This document shows, in pieces, positions 11,884-25,700 of a DNA stretch of 64,000 bases (the first letter of the stretch is position 1; each line of letters opens with the position of its first letter). A program made the translations under genes and the position numbers. The notes under the pieces were generated by a model. It saw only the letters and a list, made by a program, of their open reading frames with translations, had not been told where the DNA came from and did not search any database. Source of the DNA: Tetragonia tetragonoides (taxonomy: Eukaryota > Streptophyta > Magnoliopsida > Caryophyllales > Aizoaceae). The stretch is from the NCBI GenBank assembly GCA_038025085.1, contig CM076147.1:40794766-40858765 (forward strand). The letters are read 5' to 3'.

Positions 11884-14800
11884 TCAACTTTCATTTGGCA
11901 ATACCAGGTTATCTTGGCCTTCGACTAGCTTCGCAGATCTAATGATATCTCCGGCTTTTATTTGCGGAAGAACTTCTCTCCCAACTGTCGTGTAACTGCA
12001 CAGCAGGAACCTTGATCTAAGAGGCAAACACTAACAGAGAATCTTGAGGAAAAATACCTTTATAAAAGGTTAAAAAAACATACCCAAATACAGAAAATTG
12101 GCCTTCATCAAATGACAGCCCTCCTAAGCCAGCCTGAGGAAGTAAAACAGTTGTCACATACCCATAAAATACACTGACATAATTTATTAGTCGCTAATAT
12201 AACTATCATAATAAGAACAGCAACTCCAAGAAATGCTAATTTGATCTTCATACACATGATAAAGCATAAGTGAAAGTTTTACTAGTGTCCATGGCTTTGG
12301 TAAATGACATACATGTTGATGAGAAGTTCATCAAGAAACCAGGATCACTTACATTCCTCTTGTCGTATAGATAAAAGAAAAACTGATTTGGTGACGAGTA
12401 CTCCTCGGAAGCTTCACTATGTGCCATAACAACCGCTCCATAAACAGATAACGGCAGCACTGGCAATTCACCATCCTTAAGAATGTGAAAAGTTCAGAGG
12501 TCAAATAATGCATAATGGATAGGTTGGGCATAACAATTTATCAGTTAAGGATGAAACCGTGCAAACGTACCTGAACACTCAATGTTGTCTTGTAGAGTGG
12601 CTCAAATTGTCCAGATGGCATTATTTCCAGGGGGACACTATAACCACTATTTCCTTGAAGTTTGTTATCAGAGAGAACAGCTTGGGTGGTTGTATTCAGC
12701 TTTGTTCCATCATATGCCCCATCAATTACCTGATAATCTTGCGTAAGTATGTTAACACAAGCAAAATTATTACTCATGCACTGAATAAAAGTATCTAAGA
12801 AGGTGAACATCCTTCTCCTTTCCCACGCATACATGTGGGACCAAAGTGGCACAGAAATGAAAAAGTTAGGTAAGATTATTGGCCTAAGCACTCAAAGCAA
12901 GACCAAAGTGACAGTTGAAAATGGAGCTGACTGATGCAATGAATGTCCAGAGGTTGTACAGAACAGAAGATTAAATTCATGAGCAACAAGAAAAAGGTTC
13001 TCTCCAGGTACCTTACCAGTTTAGCGAAATTCCCAGCTGTTAGTGGTGCAGAATATCCATCTATTACAACCTGGGCACAGGCATCAATGATCAGTTGTTG
13101 CACTGTGAAAAAGTCTAGATATGACATAAGTCATAGGCTCATAAATTAAATTCCTTAAACATATACATAGTAATTCTTCTGCACATCTAAACAGTCCTTT
13201 TACTCCTTTTGGTAACTCTGATTGGCTGTGACATTTATGCATAAAAAATACTCGTACATAAAACAACAATTGATGAAACATATTGCATATATTAAACCAA
13301 ACAAAGTGTCTTCTAACTCTGTTTTTGTCACCGATATTAAAAGTAAGAATTTGTTTTTGACAACCACAATGCTTCCATCCCCTCACATTCAACATCCACA
13401 ACGTGGTCTATGTAAACTATGCAAGCAATTGCATCGCAAGTCACTACTATGTTCCGTAATCCCAGACTTCGTAGTGGTTTTGATTTCAGAGCAGTCTTAC
13501 AGTTACAAGCTCGTGGGGAACCAGAGTGGATCACAAAGCATGGTTCAAGCTTAATCTTCTGCTCAAAATCCAGGTACTGCTTTAATCCTGAGGGTCATAA
13601 GATTGATAGAGGAAGTAGATTATTCATCCTTTGTCAAAGAAGAGCACCTGGAATTTTGTGACTCCAAGAATGGCTTTAACATCCCCTATTTTCATAATCC
13701 ATTGGCTAATAGAAGGGGATTTGTTTTCAAATCCTTCTACAGGTTTGAGATAAACAATTCAATGGATTTTGATTGATAGATCAACCACTTCTGCTACATA
13801 CAAAGAAACTAGCCCAATTTAACCACTTATGCACTTAGATGAGGTCCCCTGATGCCAAGCAGATGAAATATAAACATCAGAACAAGATAATCAAGGGTTG
13901 CAATTATGGAGGTGGTATAAGTGTCTTGTAAGAATATGTGGGACACCTGAATGGTAGCTGTATTTTTTGCTTCACCGCCAGCTTGAGGAGAAAATGTTGA
14001 ACCATCTCCTTTCTCAATGGTAAATTCGACTGTTCCTCTCCCTGCTAGCCTACAAAACAAGTCAATTTAGGCATGCTTCTTCAGACAGACCAGGTTACAA
14101 AAAAAGATACCTACTTCCTATGCATGGCTTAGACAGAAGTGGATCAAATTCAATTGTTAAAAATGAGAACTACTTGATCAACAGGAGAATTAACACATTC
14201 AATTAACCCCCCTCAAACATGGGGGATCATACGTCAAATGATATTATTCCTTCCTCTAAGGTCAAGGCAATTAAGCAATGATATATACGTGTTCAACCAG
14301 TCTAAATAGAAACTGTGCAACCAGATCCTTCAGAATGCACCTCCAATATCGAAACCCAGCTTACAAACTATCTGATTGAAAAGTAACCCAGACTGACTGC
14401 AAAGGATAATAATCATAGGTCTCTACAATTGACAAATTTCAAAACTGCAGTGTATTGGGATTTGCAACTCGGTCTGCCAGCCACTCCCTCACACCTACAA
14501 CAATCACCATGAGCCATGGAAGTACAGAAACGAGGCAAGAATAACATAAATCCCAAATCAGGAAGATAAATCCAAATAACAGTACTGTATAAGCTAGAGG
14601 AGAACCAAAATGCTGATACACTAATGCTTGACAGTGACATATTTGCAGCAGCCACTACTTCCTCCAGCAAAATAAATTGAATAATGCTCAAAGTTTGTCA
14701 CTATACTTAGAGATCAATCAAAAAGTCGTGTAGAAGACATGCCTTGGATACTTCATATATTGCTCAGGCAACAAAAACGACAACCCTGGAGCCTGTGGCA

Positions 14801-17800
14801 ATGGAAATATGTTAAACTTGTGCCATTTTTATCAGTGACAACTGACATAAAGCATTCCTATTATACCTTGAAAAGAAAAAAATATAGCAGTTTGGGTAAC
14901 ATCTCCCCAGGTAGCAGGCTATGACATCCCATGAATTGTGATAGAGGTTTTTTAATACAATTGTGAAAGAGAATGACAAATATTTGTTAATAGTGTTAAA
15001 ACAAATAAAAACCAGTTTTTGTTCAACCACTTCAATTTATGATGAGTGGCAAATAAGGGTGAGCCCTTACATAGTTACATGTAAAACTCCTCAAAATAAC
15101 CTGGGAAAGTAGAACGAGCAGGCAGTTCCACCTTCATTTGGAAATGCATGATTTGTGTCAGGGTCAAACTGACTCTTAAAGGCCCCCAATAATGCAAGAA
15201 GTTCAATTGCAGCTTTAGTATATAGGAGAAAAGCACAAGACAGCCTTTGATCAAAGTGAGCTTAGTTGCACTAAATTTAGGTTGATTTCAGTGAATTGAA
15301 TGACATGGTTATGAGGCAAAATTTGGAGCAACCAAGTTATGTTCACACTCACACTCCATTTAGGCCCAATCAAAAATCTTTACAAAGTTACATTTCTTTC
15401 AAAATTTTCTCTTTTTCGGCTTTCCTTAGCATACCTTCATTTGTATTTCGCTCCTTGCGAGCGAGAATTGGATGAGCTTAACTCTTTGCTTAATGTATTG
15501 GAGACCTTTTAGCTTACTACTCTTGTTGTCTCAGGTTTCTGATAGAAACCCTAAGGGGTATTTTATTCTCAAGTCTTTTCTACAGCACCTAATCTCATGT
15601 TACCTACCTCCTGCCTCTAGCACTGTAAAAAGTCTAGATTACCTCTTACGAGCTAAGAAGAATTTTATCTGGACTGTGGCACTCAGAAGAGTTAATACCA
15701 ATGACATGATCTAGGTTCTAGAGGAAGAAACCAGGTGGACTATCTCTTCAAAAGTGTGTGTTTTTGTTGAAGGAGCAATGAGATGTGCTCACATTTGCTT
15801 TCAGAATGTAAGTTGGATAGGTCGTTCAAGGGGGTGATGTGTAGTGTTCTGGCCTTGTGGGGAAGTATTGGGTGTCTTCTAACACGATTAGTCCTGTTTG
15901 AGGATTCCTTGTCCTCTTACTGCCATTTTACCAATATACTTTCTATTATCTCAAAGGAGACTAAGAACTTGTATATGCATTCTTCTATGATCTTTCAAGA
16001 TACATGAGCACAAAAACCATGACAAATTGATCCCGTCAAATGCGTACTGATTTTCTGTGTTTTTAACGTATCTGTATTATGAAAGATACCTGTAACAATT
16101 CTAGTTCTGCAACAGTATCTAATGAAGATGCAAGGCCCACAGATACTTTGTCAGCATCCTTGTCTTTTATACTGTCCAGAAGCGCTTGCAAGCTACCCTG
16201 GACGGAAAAAAAAAAAAACTGAAATGAAATTCCATTCAAATATGCCTTTCAAACTCTTCATATCATCCACAGAGATAGAGATTGAGAGAAAGAGAGACCA
16301 CTACAGGAGCAGGGAAAGGGATAAATTCCTAAAGGTTTAAGATAAACACATGTCATATGTGACAGTATTCTTTTCTGACGGGACTAACATCTGTGTAGCT
16401 GAACTATGTGGACTTTGCCCTTTGAAATGTTCATGTCAAGTGTGCCAAACAGCAAACATATGAAAGTACAAATCTAGAAGTACAAGGCAAACGAAATACA
16501 GAAGCCTTCTCGCAACATCAGCTGTACAAAAGGTTCTTAAGCAAACAGTTGAAACTAGAAAGCAAGAAATTAGCAAGCATATCCGCATCACATCGAGAAA
16601 CATTCATCCATAAAAAGTACCTTTCCGTTAATTAGAGATGCATGCAGAAGGGATCCCCTTTCCTTCGACTCGGAGGGTATACTTGCCAATATAGCTTCCT
16701 TTTCATCTACTGCTATCTGGAATAGAAACGGAAAAAGAAACTAGAAGATCAAGACCAACTCTGCTTTTTGATGCACACAAAGCTTGCTTGACTGGTATAT
16801 GTAAGTACAACAGCCACAACACCTAGCCAAAATAGAAGCCTAAATTACAAGCCAAAAGGTGTCAAGCACTGTTGATGATGAGAAATTGAAATATTAATGA
16901 TTCACATTATACAGAGAAACTAAGGTATGTCAACAAAGGATATAGATATGAAAACTGTATCACATTATGATAAGAATGGTATGGGTATTATGAACATAAA
17001 ATATCGATTATTTGCTAATATTGCACAATATTGACCCTTTATATGAGCCTCTTGTTCTCAGAGGAGAACTTATCAAAAAACGGTTACAAGAAAATGGCTG
17101 CCGCTAGTTCCCACGGATGATGAAATTTTAGCACCTCTTTAACTGTTATTCAATGAGTTTCATTTTTTTTTGCTCATCATTCAATGTTTCACTTAAAGCA
17201 GTGACATCATACACAAAAAGAGAGGGAGGAGAAAAAAAAAAGGAGAAGGTGAAGTGCTCTCTACCCCCACTAGATGGTGAGAGTGTAAAGTTTAAGAGGA
17301 TAAAACTGCTAGCTGGAGTTATAGATTTATCATTATTAACTATTTATGTATCTATTTTTGTCTATGTATAGTAGTGTAATTGAAGATAGTATACTTGTGC
17401 ACAAAAACATTTTGCTTCCCTCATTGAAGGGGTAGCAATTGATCATGAACATATTTAATTGCACGATTAATGGTCCTTTGTGAATCCACTGAGTACCCAC
17501 TCTCAAAAGTTTATTAGATTATACTTCAACACAAGATATGAAGATTATATCTGAATATTTCAGCCAAAAAGGAGTTTGAAGGAGCCATGGACACACCAAC
17601 TAGCTTAACCTTTTGCGAGAAAGTTGCTTCAGTTCACATAATATGAGATAGGGGTGTTAATGTGCAGTTGGCAGAACTAATTTATTTAAAAGATTAATGA
17701 AATTTAGGTTCAGCTATTTTTGAACCATAACCATACCGAGGAAACAGGTTAACCGGTTACAGTTAACTACTTTTTAGTATGGTTCCTAGAGAACCAAAAT

Positions 17801-19521
17801 TAGTTTTTCCTTTCTACATTTCGAGATTAAAGGCTTTAAGAATACAATAAACAAGCAACAGTTGAAGTCCCTACAGCTACAAAATGAAAACATCACTGGA
17901 TACAACTGAAAACAATAGAGGAGAAAAAAGGGGGGTATTTCTTTGATTATCCCATTGGTAATTGGGTAGTTGAATGTTGTATACTTACTATATAACAGTC
18001 TTGATTTTGTGTAATTGTGTTATATCTTAGACATAAGTAGTAACAAATACAAACAGAAGAGAAACCACCGGTAACTCTGCTCATCTAGTTATAGTTCGGT
18101 TAAAGCAATAGGCATACTACATTATGAAGAGCATAGATATAAGCATACGCAATAAATACCTTCAAGGCTTTCTTTACATTTCCTTCCATTGTTCCATATG
18201 GCTTCCGTTGCGGAATCCTAAGCAAGTATGAAATATCCTCCAAAGAGCTCTGTGCATAAACAGAAAGTTATAATTCGGTAATTGATGACCGCATAAGCTC
18301 CCAGAAAATGACAGTAGATCTTAAGATGTCTAACATCATTGACAACCTGTATTGCTTTCATGTTTGGGCTGGCAGGGATGGCCCTTCTAAGGGCAAGTTC
18401 CCCAGTTCTTGGAACTTTGGTATCCGGAGAATACAGCACTGCCTTTGCAGGAGGGACAGAGTAAGTATCCCAACCAAAATAAGGCAGTGGTGATGAAATT
18501 TGAACAGCAATAATAACCGCAGCTAAGGCACTTTCCAGTCTCTTCAGCCCATGTTTCACTGTCAACAGGTATGAAGCATATGGAGAATCTTGTTGATCCA
18601 ATGGTTCCTGCATAACTGAATTCTCATTTATGAATGGGATATTTAATGATATCTAATGAAAAGCAGCAAAGAAGTAATTTGATAATTTGTGATTTATGAT
18701 CAAACTTATTAAGAACAAAATGCAAAATGAGGTTTTGAGCATTACTAGAATCTAAATTTTACAAATTACTCACGCCCCAGTCCAGGAACTACGGTACATC
18801 AATGCAAATAATTTCATACTCCACAAAGTTGTATGGTGAATTTCCATCCACAAAGATGCATATTCAACCAATATATTTTGGGGTGAGACTAATTATGGCC
18901 TTCACATCATAGTTGTGTTTTCTTATGCCGACGATTATCAACTTTCTAGAAGGGTAGATTTTATTTTATGTTATTGAGCATCCATGGTGATGATTGTTAT
19001 AAATGTCATATGTGAATTTTTATTAACATAATCCCCCTGTACCATTAAGACCAAAAGGGAGGGGGAACAAAAAAAAAATCAAACTGGGCAATCCAGAAAA
19101 ACCAAAACCATACTAGCAAAGAATGTAAACATCCTACATTGATCAATAGTATAAACCAAATGCATAACTAAACCACAGATAACAAGCAATTTCACCCAAC
19201 CATAATAATTCTCACTAAAATTCCATAAACTAACCACAAAAACAAAGAAAAAGGTAAAATATATAGTGGGAATTGAGACATTGTTGATTGTAGTGGTAAG
19301 TCAATAACAAGTAAAAAGAAACAAACCTTTGAAGAGCAGTGTGCATATACACGTCGAGCATTGGAATACCCAGATGATGACGTTGCCGGGTCGCCCGAAC
19401 GAAATTTATAGGAAGAAGGAAACAACAAATGCCTTTGGAGAGGGAAATTGAATTGGGTTTTCATACCAGTTTTGTGAGACGATGAGAGAGAAATAGAGGA
19501 GGGAGATAATGGTGACGCCAT
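11884..19521 (-). CDS. CYP37: Thylakoid-lumen cyclophilin-type PPIase, CYP37-like
   Basis: Twelve exons, high to low: 19521-19327, 18607-18347, 18249-18160, 16716-16621, 16197-16090, 14792-14743, 14049-13947, 13070-13017, 12729-12571, 12475-12353, 12133-12084 and 11995-11884. They total 466 residues, close to the 469 I recall for Arabidopsis CYP37. A bipartite targeting region is visible: a Ser-rich transit peptide, then a hydrophobic stretch (about 91-105) and an AKA processing site at 119-121 before VLYSPDTKVPRTGE. A helical N-terminal domain (SLEDISYLLRIPQRKPYG) precedes the cyclophilin-like domain (about 268-466, with VVIDGYSAPLTAGNFAKLV and GLGGLSFDEGQFSVFGY). It belongs to the TLP40/CYP38-related lumen immunophilins. 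The start was chosen at MASPLS by analogy; an upstream in-frame ATG at 19560 is an alternative. Intron 6 uses a GC donor. Confidence 0.95.
15600..15970 (+). mobile_element. LINE 3'-end remnant in CYP37 intron 5
   Basis: The sequence is broken by stops, but it still reads FIWTVALRRVNTNDM, the start of the RT-associated zinc-binding region of plant non-LTR elements. It ends with a GAGGATTCCTTGTCCTCTTA stretch shared with copies at 27320-27600 and 35450-36090. It is antisense to CYP37. Confidence 0.6.
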
Positions 19522-19993
19522 TGGAGAATGGAAATTGGGGTTTGGTTCTCCCACTGCCATAAAAAGGAGAGAGAAATGTGGCGCGTCTTTATCCAGTAAT
19601 GTTATCCCCAAAATCATCCAGTCGATGTCGATCTGTGCTACTCGGTTCAGTCAGTTGGCAGTCTTTTACTCCTTGGCACTGGCAAGAGGTAAGCTCAAAA
19701 CCCTCTTCTTTTTTCTTTTTATTTTTTTCCTTTCTTTTTTTTTTTTTTTTTGTATTTTCTATCAATTATGAAGGATAAAAATCAAAAGATCATGTATGAA
19801 TATTGAGATCGGGACACTAGAGTAAGGTGGAAATCTTTAGGATATAAGATGTGATTTTGGTTGGCATTTGTGGGGGGTGTGCTATTGGCTATCCGAGAAA
19901 ACGGTATAGTTTCATTTTGATTTTAAGCTATTCCACTAAATAAATAAAAGTTGGAAAAAAATTCCTCTCAAAAACAAAAGTTGGAAAACAATG

Positions 19994-20137
19994 AACAAAA
20001 ACTTTATTATGAGGCGTCTTCATGTATGAGGTATCATTTTTTTGTCTGTAGGTATCACTTTTTATTTATGATGGTATCGATTTGTTACTCACATGTATCA
20101 CGCCTCATGCATGAGGTCGTCTCATATAAGTTTTTGT
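19994..20137. mobile_element. Small MITE, ACAAAAACTT ends
   Basis: The left end ACAAAAACTTTATTATGAGG and right end CTCATATAAGTTTTTGT are inverted copies with small gaps. The interior repeats GGTATC and the CATGTATGAGG/CCTCATGCATGAGG motifs. The length is about 144 bp with no coding capacity. The terminal motif also opens the dispersed repeats at 8792 and 46121. Confidence 0.6.
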
Positions 20138-20691
20138 GAAGAATAATACTGAAAAAACGTTCTCTAGCCACTAATCATAAAAAATAGACATGACTCAATT
20201 CGATGTTGTAATGGATGTGAGTCGTGATCATTTCCTTGTCTTTCAATCAACACTTTATCAACACTTTATCAACACTTTAAACGCTTTCATCCGGGGGAGA
20301 CAAAGAAAGGGGCAAATAATGAGATAAGGAGAGATTTAATGGATATACCAAATGCTACGGAATAGAAAATAAACTAACGTCCTATTGTACTAATCTGGTA
20401 TTAAGTATTATTATACGATAGGAAAATGTTTGTCTGATTCACTATGTGGGTAATCCATCTTCTTTTTGTATCTATCTCTCTCCTACCTTAAATGACATTT
20501 TTTGGAAATAGATGAGAGAGATAGATACAAAGGGGGGTGGGTTGTCAACCCAGTGGATAGATGTATCACTCTCCTATACGATATTATGTAAATTGTACAA
20601 TTATATGATTAATAAGTAAAAAAAGTTGTTTTCAATAAATTGTTCATCATAAATGCATTGGTAGTTTGGTATTTATAACAAATGTGAAGTA

Positions 20692-20946
20692 CTCCCTCCG
20701 TCTCATGATTACGTTGTCAATTACTTTATCGCGGTCTCCAAGGCACAACTTTGACCATAAATAACTATAAATCTATGAATATAAAAATTATAAAAATATG
20801 ATTTTTCAAAAGTATTTTTAAAAATGAATCTAACAATAAATTTTTTATATTGTAAATCTTTATATTTTTTCATAAATTAACGATCAAAGTTTATAAAGTT
20901 TGACCTCCAAAAAGCAATTGACAACGTAATCACGGGACGGAGGGAG
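20692..20946. mobile_element. Stowaway-type (Tc1/mariner) MITE
   Basis: The ends are CTCCCTCCGT and ACGGAGGGAG, flanked by a TA duplication (20690-20691 and 20947-20948). The arms continue inverted through CATGATTACGTTGTCAATT and its mirror. At 255 bp this is a textbook Stowaway. Confidence 0.92.
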
Positions 20947-21798
20947 TAATATTTACCGTATTAAATATTACTATGATTTTCTTTTAATGCAAAGTTGAAA
21001 AATATACCAATAATGGCTCTACCGGAGCATCAAAACAGACATAGAGTGAAGTTTTAATCACAACCATTTGATGTGATCCTATCGTTGACGTATGATAACT
21101 AAGATTAAGCTATCTCAACCAAAAATATTTTACGGGGCTTTTTGTATGAGTATAGAGATTGAAATATGAGTAAAAAGATAAGTTTTCACATACCACCTGT
21201 TTGATATTTAGGGATGAGAAATGAGATTAGACATATCTTACCAATGATCTAATCCCGCGGGAGGGGGGTGGAAGAGAATTCAATTGGAGAATTTGACTTA
21301 ACACGAGACATAACACGTAGTTATCCCCAATCTATTTCCACAACATATCAGATAAGGGAGGGAGATCGAGAGACCATCTCTTACAAAATGTTGTGCTAAT
21401 TGAATATCCCGTTTACAAGATAAACTCTAATTTTGAAGCCTATTTGGTGGTTACCAATCACTGTAATATAGGGCTAATCATTAGAATATGAACATAAGAA
21501 TAATGGACCGTTAATCAATTTATTTAAAATAAAAACCCAAGTTATTTATACATATTAGTCATGACTAAATAATTTATCATTTGCAATTTATAGTTATAAC
21601 ATGTTATTAGTATTGCATAACTACAACATTAATTGAATCCAAATAAAAAATGCAATAACTTATAATACCTAACCCTAATTTACGATAGTTGGCAATTGCC
21701 GAAGATTTTTTGCTCTCATTCACATTCCTGATTTTCAAGCTCTCAAAGTCACAACTCCCACGGTAGAGCAAGTTTCACTTTTTTTTGGCAATTGCATA

Positions 21799-21961
21799 GT
21801 GCACGTTCTTTTCAACTGGAAACTGAAACTGGTAACTGGGAGATACTGGACAAAATTGGGAGAAACTGGACAAAACTGGGAAGTCTAACTAGTAACTGGA
21901 GAAAACTGTGTCAAACTGGGAGCAACTGGGAAAAACTGGAAATTGTTTAATTTTCACTGTT

Positions 21962-22001
<40 letters not shown>

Positions 22002-22055
22002 TTAACAATAATAATAAAAATAAAAAATAAAAAAAATAAAAAAAATAATAATAAC

Positions 22056-22112
<57 letters not shown>

Positions 22113-22129
22113 CAAATATTAATAATAAC

Positions 22130-22168
<39 letters not shown>

Positions 22169-22222
22169 CAAATATTAATAATAACAATAATAATATTTAT
22201 TAATAATACTAATAACAACAAC

Positions 22223-22262
<40 letters not shown>

Positions 22263-22432
22263 GTAATAATTATACTATCATTATTATTATTTTAAAAATT
22301 AATATATACTATTAGTCTTATTATTATTATTATTATTTTTAAAATTAGGTAAAACTGAATATTATAACTGATAACTGGATAAAACTGGGCAAAACTGGAC
22401 AAAACTGAAAACGAGTTGAAAAGAACATGCCC
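21799..22432. mobile_element. TIR element with AACTGG-repeat interior and AAT expansion
   Basis: The left end GTGCACGTTCTTTTCAACT is inverse to the right end AGTTGAAAAGAACATGCCC. A TTA follows the right end, as in PIF/Harbinger-type insertions, but the left flank does not match it. Next to each end are tandem variants of ACTGGGAAAAACTGGA. The middle is a (AAT)n tract. The same terminal motif is found at 53272-53468 and, one end only, near 47047. The element lies directly upstream of the TRS130 5' leader. Confidence 0.55.
21961..22345. repeat. AAT/ATT microsatellite
   Basis: About 385 bases of AAT runs alternate with inverted ATT runs. They include a duplicated segment of about 60 bases around a TTCAAATATTAATAATAACAA core. 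It could form hairpins or slip in replication. It is not coding. Confidence 0.85.
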
Positions 22433-22717
22433 TTACCGGGAAGGAACTAAAGAAAAGAAAAACAAAAAAAACACAGTTGCGAAGTTCGATTTGGACGTCG
22501 CAACGCACTGGATCCCCGCACAGCAAGAATTGAAGTTGCCTACATTTGCGAGAGACAGCGAGGTGAGGAGGGGCAGAACAAACCGAAGAACACGAGCACA
22601 CACACACCAAACTCGATGTTTTGCTCCATTACACTCTAAACCTCCATTCACCCACTACATTTCGAAACCTAACTTTTTCTCCATCTTCGATCAGCTCATG
22701 GTTTCTTCAGATCAATA

Positions 22718-25700
22718 ATGGCCAACTACTTAGCGCAGTTCCAGGCTATCAAAAATACTTGCGATCATCTCGTCATTGCCGGTATATCCCTTTCTCTCTC
22801 CTCTGATTTCAGATTTATCGCACAATTCATAGAGTATCACTGTTTTGATTTCGTAATTCATGTTTTTGCGATTGATTCACTATTTGATCTGATGAATGCT
22901 GGTCTGAACCTGAATTGTTGTGAATTCGGTTAGTTTTGTGGATTTCGCATTGTATAATGTTGCTCTTGATTTTCGATAATGGAAATGAAACGACAATGCT
23001 TTACGTAGTTCAGAGGTTCAATTATGGAAACAAAGACTTTGTAGTGTTGAGTTTTACTCTTTTCTAGATTTGTACTTCTTAACTTGTACATTAGCAAGTG
23101 TCAATTTCAGATAAGGAAATTCTCGCGCTGATTCCTTATTCATATATTTCATTCCTCAACTAGCATTTAGATTCGAATGTTTGTTTACGACCTTGAGCAA
23201 GTAACAGAAAGAGAGTCTGATGAATCAACAAGTGACCAGATGATCCTATTATGTAATACAAACGAATGTGGCCTTTTGGTCATAAGTAAACTCATAACTT
23301 TAATACTTCTGAATCCAGTATGTCTTGTAAACATAAGGCAGTGCAGTCATAAAGTATTGTACTGGTAGGTTTTACTTATGAATACATGAGTTATGCCTTA
23401 TATCACAATGATGTATGCCATTTGCCCGCTAAGTCATGTATTACTTAATCCCAGTTGAAGACGTGAGTGATTTGTGGCCCAATGTCAAGCATTTGTTTGA
23501 AGAGCGATTGCCATTCAAGAGGGCATTTTTCAATAACAAGGCTCGCAATCCTGTATTTGTGGAGAATCTGCCAGCTGAATTTATATTAACTACAGATGCA
23601 AGGCTTCGCAGCCGCTTCCCTCAGGAGCAATCGCTATTTTGGTTCCGAGAGCCATATGCTACTGTGGTTCTTGTCACATGTGAGGTGAGAAATTTAATCT
23701 TGTTGTTGCTGTTTTTGTAATGCATATATACCGGTATCTGTCATCATGTTCTCCAAGGATTCGAATAATCTAGTATGCCTTTTCTTGAAGTAAGCAGCTT
23801 TAAAGCACCCTTATGTCCTAATCCTCTTATGAAGAGCCAACTTCAGGGCAATAGCCATTAATCTTCTTCTCCCTCAATTTAAAAAAAATGATTGACTACT
23901 TGTCTGAATGATGAAAGAGGAAAGGAATGCGATAACTGGAGTGAAGCAATCTCCAAGGAAACCAATAGGAAGAGGGTCCTTGAAAATGATGCAGCTTCAC
24001 TGTTTGATTATCAAAGCATCTCCACTGCCTTCGTGGAATGCCACTGCCATGAGTCTGGTGATATTGGATCGCTTCGTGGTTATGCATCTTGTTCGAGATG
24101 CTTCTACTACCATGCGCTTTAGCAAAGGTCAACTGTTCCCATCATCTGCCTTTGCTGAGGAGATGACTTGCTCTATTAAGAAACATGTCGCTAGAAAATG
24201 TAAATCACAGGCTTGACTAAATTTGGATGCATGATAATTTGAGTTCTTCTGTTTGAAGATGCTGGGATATGATGCCCCACATATTACGATTGTTACTTAT
24301 GGCCTCTAAAGCTTGCTCTGACTATCCCCTCAAAAGAAAAATAAAAAAGCTTGCTGTGACTAATTTTGCTGTTTTACTTTATTTTTTAAGTTTATTTACC
24401 CAACTCTCCCCTGATTTGCAGGATCTTGATGAGTTCAAATCCATTCTTAAACCTCGAGTAAAATTGATTGTTCAAAATGATGAGAAGGAATGGTTCATTG
24501 TGTTTGTGAATAGAGCTCATCCCAGCAATGACCAAGCTACCAAGATGGCAAAAAGAGTATATGCCAAAATTGAAGTGGAATTCAGCACAAAGAAAAGAGA
24601 AAGGTGACTTTTCAGTAGTGAGACATCTTGGTGTATGATATATTGTAGGATGTGACTGTTTTGGTTGTTTTTATAAAGTGGAGTTTATATGTTGGATCTA
24701 AGACTCTTTCGGGTAGGTATATATTGTACCACAAAACAACCTTTTATTAACAGTATGAGAAGTTCCACAGTAGAGGTGTCTCCACCAGAAGGATATATAA
24801 CAAGTTGTCCTAATGGAATCACAAATTCTAAATTCATGTCTGAGGAGGAGGGCATTGGCTTTTTGTTCTAGTTTAAATGCTCGTCATATTTTGGTATATG
24901 TGTAGATACATAGAATTTCACAACTCATTAGGGGACAGTTGTCCCAACTGACAATAGCCAGTGTGAGTAACTTAGTCAAAGATTTCTTATATGGAGTCAT
25001 ACTCTATATTGATGGCCAAGGTTAACGTAGCGTAACTAACACGGCAACACCTTTTGGTGGCTGAGGATGTTTACTTTGGATGTAGGGTCATGTTAGGCTC
25101 GAAATACCCTTGTTACAGTATGGTATGAATATTGCAATCTGAATGTATACTTTATCTAAGAGATAGTTTGGGTTTTTCCCTAAGGAACATTATAGGATGA
25201 AGAGAGGATCATCTCTCGGATGAAGAGTTTGTTTTAGGTAGGCTGCAATGTTGTTATATTGTCTTGTGGGAGAAACTTAGTTATGCCAATGATACTTATT
25301 CATCCGTAAAAGAAGGATGAAGAAAAACCGGATGGAGGTGTGACAGCTGATTCCTGTGGAAACTTCGTGATGCACATGGAAGGAAAGGAATTTAATGGAT
25401 CTTTCTTGGTAAAGTTTTGTCATCAGGAAACTAAGTTTCCTTGTTTTGTTGTACAGTTCGAGCGAAGTGCTTCATAGTGAATCTGTGAATGACCTTGTCT
25501 TGCTTGATTTTGTGGATTTAATAATGAATGATTAGGGCATGATGTTTTCTTTCCTTGCCTCCTTGGTACATGGGTGAACCTTCCTTGGAGGCCTCTTATT
25601 GTAATTCTTTACTACTAATGTAAAAAATATTTGTTAAGATCTGGCTAATGTTATGAAATTATGTGCCGCCAGGTGCTGCAAACTAGATCTTCAAGGATCA

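Larger units (their letters stand above)
19522..21798. other. Intergenic between divergent CYP37 and TRS130
   Basis: This holds the promoter side of CYP37 and a pyrimidine-rich T/CT run at about 19708-19752, followed by two small TIR elements described separately. No gene is evident. Confidence 0.45.

Noticed and set aside
23890..24216. Possible extra exon in TRS130 intron 2
   Set aside because: Joining exons 2 and 3 directly gives the conserved peptide TCEDLDEF. The segment has overlapping frames on both strands and looks like an old insertion I could not classify.
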